From the NCBI GenBank assembly GCA_963724285.1, contig CAVRUD010000013.1, positions 372,001 to 436,000 on the forward strand: a DNA stretch of 64,000 nucleotides. The letters run 5' to 3'. This stretch comes from CAVRUD01 sp963724285. GTDB lineage: Bacteria > Chloroflexota > Chloroflexia > Thermomicrobiales > UBA6265. The notes beneath the pieces are model-generated. The model was not told the DNA's origin. It ran no database searches and saw only the letters and a program-made list of their open reading frames with translations. This document shows positions 1-10,994 of this stretch, in pieces. How positions within the stretch are numbered: position 1 is the first letter of the stretch; every line of letters starts with the position of its first letter. A program made the position numbers and the translations under genes.

Positions 1-659
1 TCGGCGCCATGCTCGATCGGGCGACAGAGCGCCGGGGTCGCGAAGGTGTTGTCGATCATCAGCGGAATGCCCGCCGCATGGGCGACCTCCGCAACGCCGG
101 CGATATCGAGCACGTCGATCCTGGGGTTGCCGATCGTCTCGGCGTAAAGCACCTTGGTCTTGGGCGTAATCGCCCGGCGGAAATTCTCCGGGTCCGATGG
201 ATCAACGAAGACGACGTCGACCCCCCAGCGCCGCAGCGTGATGTCGAACTGGGTGTACGTCCCGCCGTAAAGGGCCGAGGACGAGACGATCTGGTCGCCG
301 GGACCGAGCAGCGACACCAGGGCGATGTACTGCGCCGCCTGCCCCGAGGCGACGGCCAGAGCCCCCACACCTCCTTCGAGCGCGGCAATCCGCTCCTCGA
401 AGGCGGCGGTCGTCGGGTTCATGATCCGGGTGTAGATGTTGCCGAATCGTTGCAAAGCAAAGAGCTCGGCGGCGTGGTTGGTGTCCTCGAAGACGTACGA
501 CGTCGTTTGGTAGATCGGCATTGCCCGCGAGCCGGTGGTGGGATCGGGCTGCTGGCCGGCGTGGATAGCCAGGGTGTCGAACTTGAAGACGCGGTCTTCG
601 GCCGGTTCCGGCGGCTGGCTGCCGTTGGAGGACGGCCGGTTGGGATGGATGGTGGGCAT
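1..659 (-). CDS. metY: O-acetylhomoserine sulfhydrylase (MetY family), 3' part off the window
   Basis: This is the first 219 residues of a PLP-dependent Cys/Met-metabolism enzyme; the C-terminal half, with the PLP lysine, lies beyond the left edge. Enzymes of this family make homocysteine from O-acetylhomoserine and sulfide in the cytoplasm. Visible family marks are HAGQQPDPTTGSRAMPIYQT (about residues 33-52), the PLP-phosphate tyrosine in YTRIMNPTT (76-84), the ALEGG..A..ASGQAA block (93-109) and SALYGGTY (128-135). The ATG is preceded on the minus strand by a purine-rich AGGAAGAGAGG site. The N-terminus has a short proline-rich lead of about 24 residues. Cystathionine gamma-synthase or methionine gamma-lyase are relatives, but the HAGQ and FGNIYTRIMNPT pattern fits MetY best. 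No SAM riboswitch fits in the 66 bases upstream. Confidence 0.9.
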   Translation of the reverse strand, partial: MPTIHPNRPSSNGSQPPEPAEDRVFKFDTLAIHAGQQPDPTTGSRAMPIYQTTSYVFEDTNHAAELFALQRFGNIYTRIMNPTTAAFEERIAALEGGVGALAVASGQAAQYIALVSLLGPGDQIVSSSALYGGTYTQFDITLRRWGVDVVFVDPSDPENFRRAITPKTKVLYAETIGNPRIDVLDIAGVAEVAHAAGIPLMIDNTFATPALCRPIEHGA

Positions 660-725
660 CGATTCCTCTCTTCCTGATCGGCGGCAACTTGAACGTCCTG
701 GTGCGAATCGCCGTCAGCGTGCGGA

Positions 726-1262
726 CTATTCCTGGGCGTCCCCAAACGAAATGGTCGTCGTGAGTTCGGGGGACTGGCGTAGGGTCGAGGCGACGACGCA
801 GTACTGCTCCGCCCGCTTCGCCAGGCGCTCAAGCCGGTCGGGCGGGGCGTCGGCGGTGATGTTGATCTCCGTCCGAATTCGCTGAAATCCGACCGGCGTC
901 TCCTTGTCGGTGCCCATCGTCCCACGGAAGTCCAGATCGCCGTGGACCTGAACGTCGACCTCGGTCAGGGAGATGTTCATCGCGCTGGCGACCATCCGCA
1001 GGGTAATCTCCTGGCAGGCGGCCAGCGACGCCAGGAGGAGATCTCCGGAGCAGGCAAGATCGCCTTCGCCGCCTGCGTACGGATGGGCGCCGACCTCCCA
1101 GTCAACGCCACTTCCCGCGTCGCTGAAGATGCGGACCTTGGTGGGGTCGTCGCCGGTCGTGACGCTACGGACCGAGATGGTCAGCTTCGCCGACTCGGGA
1201 TCGGTCGTGTAGCGCTCCTTGAGGGGGGCCTGGCGTTCGCGCAGTGTCAGTACTTGTGTCAC
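726..1262 (-). CDS. OsmC family peroxiredoxin-like protein
   Basis: A 178-residue OsmC/Ohr-superfamily protein. These are small cytoplasmic thiol peroxidases that reduce organic hydroperoxides. The two conserved cysteines of the family are present: Cys83 in LAACQE and Cys155 in EQYCVV, in the usual helix and C-terminal positions. An additional Cys71 precedes the central helix. The start is a GTG with only a weak upstream AGGACA. It lies 66 bases upstream of metY on the same strand, so the two could be cotranscribed; a link to sulfur or thiol stress is inference. Length and both cysteines are normal for the family, but whether it is OsmC, Ohr or a YhfA-like member cannot be decided by eye. Confidence 0.85.
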   Translation of the reverse strand: MTQVLTLRERQAPLKERYTTDPESAKLTISVRSVTTGDDPTKVRIFSDAGSGVDWEVGAHPYAGGEGDLACSGDLLLASLAACQEITLRMVASAMNISLTEVDVQVHGDLDFRGTMGTDKETPVGFQRIRTEINITADAPPDRLERLAKRAEQYCVVASTLRQSPELTTTISFGDAQE

Positions 1263-1381
1263 CTGGATTGCTGTCCTATCTGGTTGCGGGATCGCATCGG
1301 ATCGAGCCCCACGTATGCCGGATGTCCGCCGCCTCTCATCATACCCGGACGTCGCCTGGACGCTTGTTCGAGTACAAGAAT

Positions 1382-2119
1382 CTACGCCGGACCTCTGAAC
1401 TCGCTGTCGATGACCCGACTAGGGTCGATGCAGGCGAGCAAATCCCGCTCCCGCTCGGTCGGTGGTGGCGTACGCGGAGTGTCATCGCCCGCCTCGACGG
1501 CAAATCCGGTATTTGCGACCACGTCTTGCGGGCTGACGCCCGGGTGGATGCTTTCGACGACCAGGTTGCCGCTTTGGCGAATGAAGACGCACAACGGGGT
1601 GACGATGCGATCGACGTTTCCCGCGGCCGTGACGAAATCGAGTTTCTCGACGAACGAGCGCCGGTCGTGCTTCGTCCGCCAGAGGATGACCCGCTTCGCC
1701 GTTGGCATCAGGGCGGCGCTGCCAGCTCCCCCCGGCAGCCGCACTTTCGGGCGGGCGTAGTCGCCGATCGCGCTGAGATTGATCCGACCCTGGGCGTCGA
1801 TCTGGGCGCCGCCGAGAAAAGCGGTGTCGAGTCGCCCCCGAGCCGACAGATCGAACAGATCGGCGAGCGTCACGAGTGCGCGGGTGCCACGCAGCAATTC
1901 GGGTCCGACCGTCGACACAGGGAGGCCGTCCGGGTGCGGATCAATCGAACCGGTGATGTTGAGGTAGACCAGGTCGGGGGCGTGCGTCTGCTGGGCCAGC
2001 AGAATCGCCACCATCGCCATGGGCGAGGCGACCCCGTGGAAGACCGTTTCGCCGTTCCGGAGTACCCGGGACATGGCAACGGTCATCATCTCGGCCGCGG
2101 TGACATCGGGTTGGCTCAT
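1382..2119 (-). CDS. CoA-transferase family protein, beta subunit
   Basis: A 245-residue class I CoA-transferase beta subunit. The ATG (MSQPDVTAAEMM) overlaps the stop of the alpha-subunit gene by four bases (ATGA), showing translational coupling. The family moves CoA between carboxylic acids, or in the IpdAB branch hydrolyses a ring thioester. Recognisable stretches are THAPDLVYLNITGSIDP, the FDLSARGRLDTAFLGGAQID block and PKVRLPGGAGSAAL, all characteristic of the IpdB/GctB type. I do not see the ENG-type motif with the CoA-accepting glutamate of classical transferases, which favours the IpdB-like reading; this is inference. The substrate cannot be named from sequence. Confidence 0.8.
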   Translation of the reverse strand: MSQPDVTAAEMMTVAMSRVLRNGETVFHGVASPMAMVAILLAQQTHAPDLVYLNITGSIDPHPDGLPVSTVGPELLRGTRALVTLADLFDLSARGRLDTAFLGGAQIDAQGRINLSAIGDYARPKVRLPGGAGSAALMPTAKRVILWRTKHDRRSFVEKLDFVTAAGNVDRIVTPLCVFIRQSGNLVVESIHPGVSPQDVVANTGFAVEAGDDTPRTPPPTERERDLLACIDPSRVIDSEFRGPA

Positions 2120-2937
2120 GCCGGAACCAACTCCCGGGCCAGAATGCGCTCTTGGACGAACGCCGCGAACTGCTCCGGATTCTGGCTGGCGCGGACGTAC
2201 TCCGCCAGGAATGCATCGTCCTGGGGGTACTCGCCAGCGCAGGAGCAAGGCCAGGCGCCCTTTGGCGCTTCGACCACGGCGGCGACCATGAACCCGGGGA
2301 TGGCGACGACCTCGGGGGTTGCTTCGAATGCGGCGCCGTCGACGATCCGCTCGGCGGTGATGATGACGTGGCGCGCCGCCTGGGCCATCAGGACGTCTTC
2401 AAACCTGGTCCCGACGATCCGGGCGTTGCCCAGGGCGTCGGCCTCCTGGACGTGGATGATGGCCACGTCGGGGACGATCGCCTTCGCCGCGACGACCTTT
2501 CCGCCGCCATACGGATCAACCACGCTCTTGAAACCCCGGGCATCCAGCAGATCGGAGCCGACCATGCCGGCGACCGGCATGAACGGCACGCCCTGAATCG
2601 CCGCCCGCAGCCCGGCGATCACGGTGTAGCAGGCATGCTCACGCGCCTCGACCGTGCCGCTCTCCACACCACGGCGATACGACGGTGCTAAGCCATAGCC
2701 TGTCTCGAACCCGACGAACCCGGCCGAGACGGACGAGGCCGCGCCGGTTCCGCAGAGCAGGTCGACGTCGTAGGCACCGGCGGTCTTCACGAGCTCCAGG
2801 CCGCGCCGGCCTTGGCGGACCAACTCGTGGACGGCGGCGGACGGGCCGCGATGGAGCGTGTTGCCGCCTAGCGCGATGGTTTGGCCGTCATGAACAGCCG
2901 CGATCGCGCTTCCGAGGGTCATCACCTTGTTTCGCAT
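2116..2937 (-). CDS. CoA-transferase family protein, alpha subunit
   Basis: A 273-residue alpha subunit pairing with the gene immediately downstream. It starts at an ATG preceded by a strong GGAGGGTGAG ribosome-binding site. The N-terminal GSAIAAVHDGQTIALGGN is the family's first strand-loop (VxDGxxIxxGG), followed by VHELVRQGRRGLELVKT, PFMPVAGMVGSDLL and PDVAIIHVQEADALGNARI, all typical of GctA/IpdA-type subunits. Together with the beta subunit it should form a cytoplasmic heteromer acting on a CoA thioester. The position next to an Uma2 gene and an acyl-CoA ligase on the opposite strand hints at organic-acid metabolism, but nothing fixes the substrate. Confidence 0.82.
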   Translation of the reverse strand: MRNKVMTLGSAIAAVHDGQTIALGGNTLHRGPSAAVHELVRQGRRGLELVKTAGAYDVDLLCGTGAASSVSAGFVGFETGYGLAPSYRRGVESGTVEAREHACYTVIAGLRAAIQGVPFMPVAGMVGSDLLDARGFKSVVDPYGGGKVVAAKAIVPDVAIIHVQEADALGNARIVGTRFEDVLMAQAARHVIITAERIVDGAAFEATPEVVAIPGFMVAAVVEAPKGAWPCSCAGEYPQDDAFLAEYVRASQNPEQFAAFVQERILARELVPA

Positions 2938-3042
2938 CTCACCCTCCAGTGCGACATCGACCAGTGCTTTCCAATAGTATCGCCCGACGCGCTATCATCA
3001 CGAGGGTCAGCCGTCACCGACCCGCGCCAAGGGAGCCACGAG

Positions 3043-3702
3043 ATGGCCCGAATTCTTCCTAGAAACACTACCCATCACACGATCACAAAAGGTACGACGG
3101 TACGGATGTCGTACGAGGAGTTCCTGGCGATTCCCGAACCACTCCTAGCGGAGTGGGTCGACGGCGAGGTGACGATCTTCATGCCGCCGACGAGAGAGCA
3201 CCAGGACGCGCTGGCAATGCTTGGTGTCCTTCTCCGTCTCTATGCCCGAATCCGAGGAGCTGGGAAAGTCATCCTCTCGCCGTTCGAGGTCGTTGTTCGA
3301 CCCGGTCGCTCGTACCGAGAACCCGACATCCTTTTCGTGGCGACGGCGAACCTTCATCGCCTGTCGAGCAATCGCCTTGACGGTCCACCCGATTTGGCGA
3401 TCGAGCTCCTCTCAGATGACAGCGTGACCCGAGACCGCGATGTCAAGCTCCGTGAGTACGAGTCCGCCAAGATGCCCGAGTATTGGATCTTCGATCCCCG
3501 GCCGGGCCGGCACGCCTCGTACCACTACCGGCTGGATGCGAACGGTCGATACGAGTCCGTCCATCCTGACCCCCAGGGCCGAGTCCATTCGACCGTCCTC
3601 CCCGGCTTCTGGCTCAAGCCGGAGTGGCTCTGGGAAGATCCACTCCCGGTTGAAACCGACCTGCTAGAAGAGATCCTGGGAACAACCGGGAACAACGAGT
3701 AA
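3043..3702 (+). CDS. Uma2 family (DUF820) endonuclease-like protein
   Basis: A 219-residue member of the Uma2 (DUF820) family, which has a PD-(D/E)xK nuclease-like fold and is strongly expanded in cyanobacteria and Chloroflexota; its cellular role is unknown. Visible marks are SYEEFLAIPEPLLAEWVDGE near the N-terminus, the active-site acidic residues in REPDILFV and LAIELLSDD, and DVKLREYESAKMPEYWIFDP near the C-terminus. The start ATG at 3043 has an AAGGGAG site seven bases upstream; a longer in-frame extension upstream has no such site. The stop lies 12 bases before the acyl-CoA ligase, so the two are probably cotranscribed although no functional link is known. Confidence 0.85.
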   Translation: MARILPRNTTHHTITKGTTVRMSYEEFLAIPEPLLAEWVDGEVTIFMPPTREHQDALAMLGVLLRLYARIRGAGKVILSPFEVVVRPGRSYREPDILFVATANLHRLSSNRLDGPPDLAIELLSDDSVTRDRDVKLREYESAKMPEYWIFDPRPGRHASYHYRLDANGRYESVHPDPQGRVHSTVLPGFWLKPEWLWEDPLPVETDLLEEILGTTGNNE

Positions 3703-3714
3703 CCGGGAGCCCGC

Positions 3715-5328
3715 GTGTATCCACAAGAGGTCTACCGATCGTACCTGACGCCGCTTCGCTTCATCCAGCGCTCCGCCGCGATCTTTCGCGAGAAGCCGGC
3801 GGTCGTCTACGGCGACAGGTCATGGTCCTATCCCCAATTCGGCGAGCGCGTCTACCGGCTGGCTTCGGCGCTGCGCGCGGCCGGCGTGCAGCAGGGCGAT
3901 CGGGTTGCCTGCCTGCTCCCCAACATCCCGGCGATCCTGGAAGCGCATTTCGGGGTGCCGCTGGCCGGCGCGGTCCTGGTGGCCATCAACACCCGCCTCC
4001 ACACCGAGGAGATCCGCTACATCCTGGAGCATTCCGGGAGCAGCGCGTTGATCGTCGACTCGGAGTTGGCCCGGCTCGTCGAACCGATCGCCGGCGAGAT
4101 CCCAAACCTGAAGCTGATCGTGACGGTCGAGGATCTGCCGACCGGCATCCGGCTGGATGGCCCCGAGTACGAGGAGTTCCTCCTCGGCGGGGATCCTACC
4201 CCACCGGACACCTGGCCACTGACAGACGAGGAAGACGTCATCACCATCGACTACACCAGCGGCACGACAGGGCGGCCAAAGGGCGTCATGTACACCCACC
4301 GCGGCGCCTACCTGAACAGCCTGGGTGAACTCCTCGAGACGCGGATGTCGTCGGACAGCGTCTACCTGTGGACACTGCCGGCCTTCCATTGCAATGGCTG
4401 GTGCTACCCGTGGGCGGTGACCGCCATCGGCGGTACCCACGTCTGTCTGCGCCAGATCGACCCCGAACTCGTCTGGAACCTCGTTCGCACTAAAGGCGTC
4501 ACCCACTTCTGCGCCGCCCCAACGGTCCTGATCGCCCTGGCAAACCATCCCGCCGCGACGGCCGCCCCGCTCCCTGGTCAACTGATCGTCAGCACGGCGG
4601 CCGCCCCGCCCAGCCCGACGATCATCGCCCAGATGGAAGCACTTGGAGCGGAGATCGTCCACGTCTACGGCCTCACCGAGGTCTACGGCCCCCACACCGT
4701 CAACGAGTGGCAACCGCACTGGAATGCCCTGCCGCCGGACGAACGGGCCAAGCTGAAAGCCCGTCAGGGCGTGGCCTACCTCATCGCCGACGACGTGCGG
4801 GTGGTCGATGCCGACGACCAGGACGTGCCCGCCGACGGCAAGACGCTGGGCGAGGTCCTGATGCGCGGCAACAACACGATGAAGGGCTACTACAACGACC
4901 CTGAGGCGACAGCGAAGGCCTTCCGCAACGGCTGGTTCCACTCCGGGGATCTCGCGGTGATGCACCCGGATGGCTACATCGAACTGCGCGACCGGCAGAA
5001 GGACATCATCATCTCCGGCGGCGAGAACATCTCGACGATCGAGGTCGAGCAGGCGGTCGCGGCCCATCCGGCCGTGCTCGAAGTCGCGGTTATCGCGATC
5101 CCAGACGACTACTGGGGCGAGGTGCCCAAGGCGTTCGTCGTCCTGCGCCCGGGCGCGGAGACGACCGCGGAGGACGATCATCGCGTTCTGTCGCGCACCA
5201 GGCTGGCCCGTTTCAAAGTCCCAAAGGCGATCGAGTTCGGGGAACTGCCGAAGACATCGACCGGCAAGATCCAGAAATTCGTCCTCCGCGAACGTGAATG
5301 GGCCGGCAGGGAGCGCCGGATCAACTGA
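3715..5328 (+). CDS. AMP-forming acyl-CoA synthetase
   Basis: A 537-residue member of the ANL superfamily that activates a carboxylic acid with ATP and CoA. Key motifs are in order: the P-loop YTSGTTGRPKGVMYTHRG (about residues 179-196), the A5 motif VYGLTEVYGPH, the hinge and ATPase motif GWFHSGDLAVMHPDGY, RQKDIIISGGENIS and the catalytic C-terminal lysine in KTSTGKIQKFVLRE. Length and order match medium- or long-chain fatty-acyl-CoA ligases of the DmdB/FadD-like type. It starts with GTG 12 bases after the Uma2 gene. The chain length of the substrate cannot be told from the sequence. Confidence 0.9.
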   Translation: MYPQEVYRSYLTPLRFIQRSAAIFREKPAVVYGDRSWSYPQFGERVYRLASALRAAGVQQGDRVACLLPNIPAILEAHFGVPLAGAVLVAINTRLHTEEIRYILEHSGSSALIVDSELARLVEPIAGEIPNLKLIVTVEDLPTGIRLDGPEYEEFLLGGDPTPPDTWPLTDEEDVITIDYTSGTTGRPKGVMYTHRGAYLNSLGELLETRMSSDSVYLWTLPAFHCNGWCYPWAVTAIGGTHVCLRQIDPELVWNLVRTKGVTHFCAAPTVLIALANHPAATAAPLPGQLIVSTAAAPPSPTIIAQMEALGAEIVHVYGLTEVYGPHTVNEWQPHWNALPPDERAKLKARQGVAYLIADDVRVVDADDQDVPADGKTLGEVLMRGNNTMKGYYNDPEATAKAFRNGWFHSGDLAVMHPDGYIELRDRQKDIIISGGENISTIEVEQAVAAHPAVLEVAVIAIPDDYWGEVPKAFVVLRPGAETTAEDDHRVLSRTRLARFKVPKAIEFGELPKTSTGKIQKFVLREREWAGRERRIN

Positions 5329-5437
5329 GCGGCGCGCTCGCCGCTCCGCCCATCCAGGAGCAGTCCGCACTTCTGACGTGCAATCCCGACATTCCGCGAC
5401 GACGGCCAACGCACCGACAGTAGTGGCGATTTGCTAG

Positions 5438-5873
5438 AAGCTCGATGGATTGCCGCTGGCAATCGAGCTGGCGGCCGCCTGGTCGCGGGTATTTGCACCC
5501 GATGCCGTCCTATCCCGCCTTAAGCGGCGGCTCCACCTGCTGACCGATGGTCCGCGGGACGCACCGACCCGGCTCCAGACGATGCGAGCGGCGGTCGCCT
5601 GGAGCTACGACCTCCTGAGTCCGGCGGAACAGGCGCTGTGCCGCCGACTACCGACAGCGATCTTCATTGGCGGCTGCACGATCGAAGGCGCGGACGCGGT
5701 CTGGGCGGTGCCGCTTTCCGGGTCAGCACAGACCAGTGGGCCGGCCGAGAGCCGACAGCCTCTTCATCTCGCGCAAGACGGCCTCGAACCACGTTGCCGC
5801 CATCTTGGAGAAGCTCGGCGCCGGAAACCGGACCGCCGCGGCCACGCTGGCTGTGCGGAAGGGCTTCGTCTAG
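5438..5873 (+). pseudogene. Remnant of an ATPase-LuxR family regulator
   Basis: Two fragments of one regulator type lie end to end in different frames. The first, from an in-frame TAG at 5435-5437 onward, reads LDGLPLAIELAAAW, then RLHLLTDGPRD and TMRAAVAWSYDLLSP, the conserved C-terminal part of the NB-ARC-like ATPase domain. From about 5740 another frame reads SLFISRKTASNHVAAILEKL and RTAAATLAVRKGF, the LuxR helix-turn-helix. The N-terminal ATPase part and the several hundred residues normally between the two pieces are missing, so this is an internally deleted, frameshifted relic. No gene is visible in the rest of 5329-6036. Confidence 0.75.
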
Positions 5874-6036
5874 GTCGCTCGTCGCCTGCCTGACCGGGCA
5901 GGTTGACCAGACAGACAGGCAGTTGCGGCGTTCTAGTGGCGAGCCGCATCCTGGAGGTCTCGCGCCCCGGCCCAGGCTCACGGCGGGCCGACTCTCCCGA
6001 CCATGCGCGGTTGCAACGTTGCGAAGGACGCTGTCA

Positions 6037-6786
6037 ATGAAGAACGAACCAACGCTGTACGACTGGCTAGGCGGGATGCCGGCTCTACTCCACATGACGA
6101 AGCGGTTCTACGGCTATTACGTCGTCAACGATCCCCTCCTGGAGCCGGTCTTCGCCGGGATGGACCCGCACCATCCGGAACACGTCGCCACCTGGCTGGC
6201 CGAGGTCTTCGGCGGTCCAAAGACGTACACAACCGAGCACGGCGGCTACAACCACATGGTTCGCCAGCACCTCAACCGCGGCCTAACTGAACCGCAGCGG
6301 TCCCGCTGGGTCAGCCTGATGGGCCTGGCCGCCGACGACGCCGGATTGCCGACGGACCCCGAGTTCCGATCGGCGTTCGTCTCCTATCTCGAGTGGGGTT
6401 CCCGGCTGGCGCTCGAAAACTCCCAGCCCGGCGCCACTCCGCCGATGAACATGCCGGTTCCGCGCTGGGATTGGGGAACGGCCGGCCCGCCCGGCATCCG
6501 CCCGACCGACAAGGGTTCGCCGGCCACCGACCAGAACGACCAAGTCACGCTCCCGATCGACGACGAAGACCTGTCGTTCGACCGCCATGTCCGGCCGCTC
6601 TTCCGGCCGATGGACCGGCAGTCGATGAAGTGGGCCTTCGATCTGTGGTCGCACACGGACGTTTCCAGCCACGCGGCCGGCATTCTCTCCCGCCTGCAAA
6701 ACGGCTCAATGCCGTGCGACTCCGCCTGGTCGGCCGATAAGGTCACCCTCTTTGAACGGTGGATCAAAGCGGGGACGCCTGGGTAG
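6037..6786 (+). CDS. Group II truncated haemoglobin with extra C-terminal domain
   Basis: A 249-residue protein. Residues about 1-125 form a truncated globin of the trHbO type: LYDWLGG at the start, FYGYYVVNDPLLEPVF (B helix region), HVATWLAEVFGGP, the proximal histidine in MVRQHLN and a group II tryptophan in RWVSLMG. Residues about 180-249 are a separate conserved module (RPLFRPMDRQSMKWAFDLW, then SMPCDSAWSADKV and FERWIKAGTPG) joined by a proline-rich linker. That module recurs in other bacteria with a lone cysteine and no CXXCH haem motif; its role is unknown to me. Globins of this group bind oxygen or handle peroxide and nitric oxide. The ATG was chosen because globin homology begins there. 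Confidence 0.85.
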   Translation: MKNEPTLYDWLGGMPALLHMTKRFYGYYVVNDPLLEPVFAGMDPHHPEHVATWLAEVFGGPKTYTTEHGGYNHMVRQHLNRGLTEPQRSRWVSLMGLAADDAGLPTDPEFRSAFVSYLEWGSRLALENSQPGATPPMNMPVPRWDWGTAGPPGIRPTDKGSPATDQNDQVTLPIDDEDLSFDRHVRPLFRPMDRQSMKWAFDLWSHTDVSSHAAGILSRLQNGSMPCDSAWSADKVTLFERWIKAGTPG

Positions 6787-6988
6787 CGCCAAATCCGTAC
6801 TGCCATATCGCTTTTCTCTAAACAGACATAATTCGGGTCGTGCTATCATTCACGAGTAGGAAGCGGCCCGTGCCCCTCCCCTGGGGTCCGGGTCGAATCG
6901 TGTTTCCGGCCGCCGGGATTCGCGTTCCACGATCGAACGACCAAGAGGGCCGTCGGCGGGCGAGCATCCACAAGAGAGTCAAACAAAC

Positions 6989-8838
<1,850 letters not shown>

Positions 8839-8889
8839 CCGTCGTGCGTCGCCACCGGCCCGACCGGCTGACCGTGGAACCTGCAACCG

Positions 8890-9828
8890 GTGCGTAAGCC
8901 GGATGTCGACCTTGCCGCCCTGCGGGCCCTCGTTGCCCGCGTTTACGGGCGGCAACGGGTCGATATCACCCGGGCTGGATCCGGCGCTTCAACCCAGGTC
9001 TATCGCCTCCGAACCGAGGGCGCTGTCCACTATCTCCGGGTGGCGGAAGACCAGACCGACCGGTACGGCGTTGAGCTCCTCGTACACGAGCGGCTGCTCG
9101 GCCTGGGCGTCCGTGTACCGGCCATCGTCCACTACGAGCCGTTCGATCCGGCGCTGGATCGGTCGATACTGATCACCACCGAGATCCCTGGACATCCCAT
9201 CTCTGACATCAAGGACGCAAGCCTCCTGCCCGCCGTGCTCCGGGCGGCCGGACGTGACCTTGCTCTGATCAACTCCCTCCAGGTCTCAGGGTTCGGGTTC
9301 ATGGAGCGCTCAGATCCCTTCCCAACCAGCCTGACCGCCGAATATCCCGACGCGCTGGCTTTCATCGAGGCAGACCTGGAAACTGACTTGGCTGCCCTGC
9401 GGTCCGAGCTCCCCCAATCGGTCACGGACGGAATCGATCTCGCGGTCCAGGAATGGAGATGCCAATTACTTGCTCAGCCCGGCAAGCTGGCGCATGGAGA
9501 CTTCGACGGACCCCACATTTACATCGATGCGGCCGGCTACTCGGGGATCATTGACTTTGGCGAGATTCGCGGCGCCGATGCGCTTTACGATCTGGGCCAC
9601 TTCGCCATGCTCACCAGCGAATGGTTCCCGGTGCCCGCGCTCGATCCGTTGCTGGAGGGCTTTCGTGAGGTCACACCCCTCTCCCCGCAGGATCTCCGGC
9701 GCCTGTGGCTCTGGGCCGCGCTGATCGGGGTTCGGTTCCTCGCCCGAACGATTGGTCGGTCGACAGCCGAGCAGAGGGACCACGTCGCGGTTCGGGTCGC
9801 CCACGCGCTCCAAGAACAGGGACGCTAG
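8890..9828 (+). CDS. Aminoglycoside phosphotransferase (APH)-like kinase
   Basis: A 312-residue protein-kinase-fold phosphotransferase of the APH/choline-kinase superfamily, GTG start. The catalytic loop LAHGDFDGPHIYID is near residue 198-211 and the metal-binding IIDFGEIRGAD follows at about 217. In the loop the usual metal-binding Asn of HGDxxxxN is a His, a variant found in a recognisable subfamily. The N-lobe has SGASTQVYRL (nucleotide-binding loop) and HYLRVAE. Members phosphorylate small hydroxylated molecules such as antibiotics, sugars or choline; the substrate cannot be inferred and resistance should not be assumed. Its 3' end overlaps the convergent PAP2-like gene. Confidence 0.8.
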   Translation: MRKPDVDLAALRALVARVYGRQRVDITRAGSGASTQVYRLRTEGAVHYLRVAEDQTDRYGVELLVHERLLGLGVRVPAIVHYEPFDPALDRSILITTEIPGHPISDIKDASLLPAVLRAAGRDLALINSLQVSGFGFMERSDPFPTSLTAEYPDALAFIEADLETDLAALRSELPQSVTDGIDLAVQEWRCQLLAQPGKLAHGDFDGPHIYIDAAGYSGIIDFGEIRGADALYDLGHFAMLTSEWFPVPALDPLLEGFREVTPLSPQDLRRLWLWAALIGVRFLARTIGRSTAEQRDHVAVRVAHALQEQGR

Positions 9829-10755
9829 AGTTCCTCTCCAGGACCCACCCTGCCAATGCCCAAGCGGCCATAGCCAGCAGGGCGCCCGCAAGCACATCCA
9901 GCAGGTAGTGTTCTCCGGACGCCACGAGCGCGATCCCCATCGCTACCGCGTACGCGCACGCCACCCACCGCCAGTAAGACCGGCTCTGCCACGCGATCGC
10001 CCCGATGAGCACGGTCACCCCCAGGTGGATGGACGGCATCGAGGCCAGCGGGTTTGGCTCGAACCCATACCCCTGCTCCCCGTCCGTCGCATACCCAAAC
10101 TGAACCCCAAGTTCGCCAAGCACGTATCGAGTCAGCCTCTGCACATCACCAAGCGATTGGTCTTTCGAGGCCGCCAGCCAGGGAGGATCGGTCGGAGCGA
10201 CCGCGAACGCGACGACGCCAGCGCCAAAGAGCAGCGCCAACGCGACCACCGCCTTTCGGAACAAGTACCGGTTCCGCACCAGGAGTACGGCGGCAACGAC
10301 GTGCGGGACGACGAAAAACGAGAGATAGACCGCGGTCACAGCAAGTTGCGGCACACCCAGATGTGTCGGATCGAGCACCGACCGCTGCGCCATGGCCGAG
10401 GGAAGTTCCGCACCAACCACCGAAGCTTCCAACTCGGAGACAGCTCGCCGGGATACGAGCCCAGCCCAGCGTCGTCGGCGACGGCACGCAGCGCATTGAA
10501 CCCCACCCAAACCCCAGCGTACGCCGCCACTGGCAACGCCGCCCGCCTCACAGCCGGCACCACGCCGGCGCTCACCAGCAGCGCCAAGCTGCCCCAGACC
10601 TGACTGAACCGGCGCTCTGTCGCGACGTCCAGCCCAAACGCTATCGCAAAAGCCAGAAGAGGGACCACGATCACCAACCACCCGGGCCGGGGAAGCCGGG
10701 AAGTTGCTGAGTGATTTGGAGTCAGAATCTGTGCGGTCGGCTCCCGCGTCGCCAT
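9671..10755 (-). CDS. PAP2-like membrane phosphatase (one frameshift)
   Basis: A multi-spanning membrane protein of about 361 residues if one base is restored near 10429-10430. The N-terminal part (from ATG 10755) has hydrophobic segments such as GWLVIVVPLLAFAIAFGLDV; after the shift come AVTAVYLSFFVVPHVVAAVL and the PAP2 (PF14378-like) signatures SMPSIHLGVTVL and SGEHYLLDVLAG, which supply the catalytic histidines and aspartate. Members act on membrane lipid phosphates or as inositol-phosphate transferases. The frame changes where GELSPSW meets EASVVGAELPSAMAQ. The last 55 or so residues are arginine-rich and overlap the convergent APH gene, so the true end may be a little earlier, around 9820. 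Confidence 0.7.
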
Positions 10756-10994
10756 TGTGTGTCTGACTGCTCCACATGTGGCCCAGGGACTTCCCTGGGC
10801 CAGAGAGTTTCTGCCCTCTTGGGCATTGGGGGAGCAAAGCAATGCGCGTGCCTAGTCGTTTACCAGCGTAACGATGCAGGCTACAAAGCGGAATCCCGTC
10901 GCGCGGACAGGCTGAATCCGGAGCGGACTCCGCCGTATAGTGATCACATCGGGCTATCTCTCACGGTAAGAAGGCGAAGGACATTAGGTCGTTG

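Noticed and set aside
3820..5409. A 529-codon open frame on the minus strand.
   Set aside because: It is the antisense of the acyl-CoA synthetase and matches no family pattern.
8890..9828. An antibiotic-resistance gene (aminoglycoside phosphotransferase).
   Set aside because: The fold fits, but the catalytic loop has His for Asn and nothing links it to a drug; a general APH-like kinase is all that can be supported.
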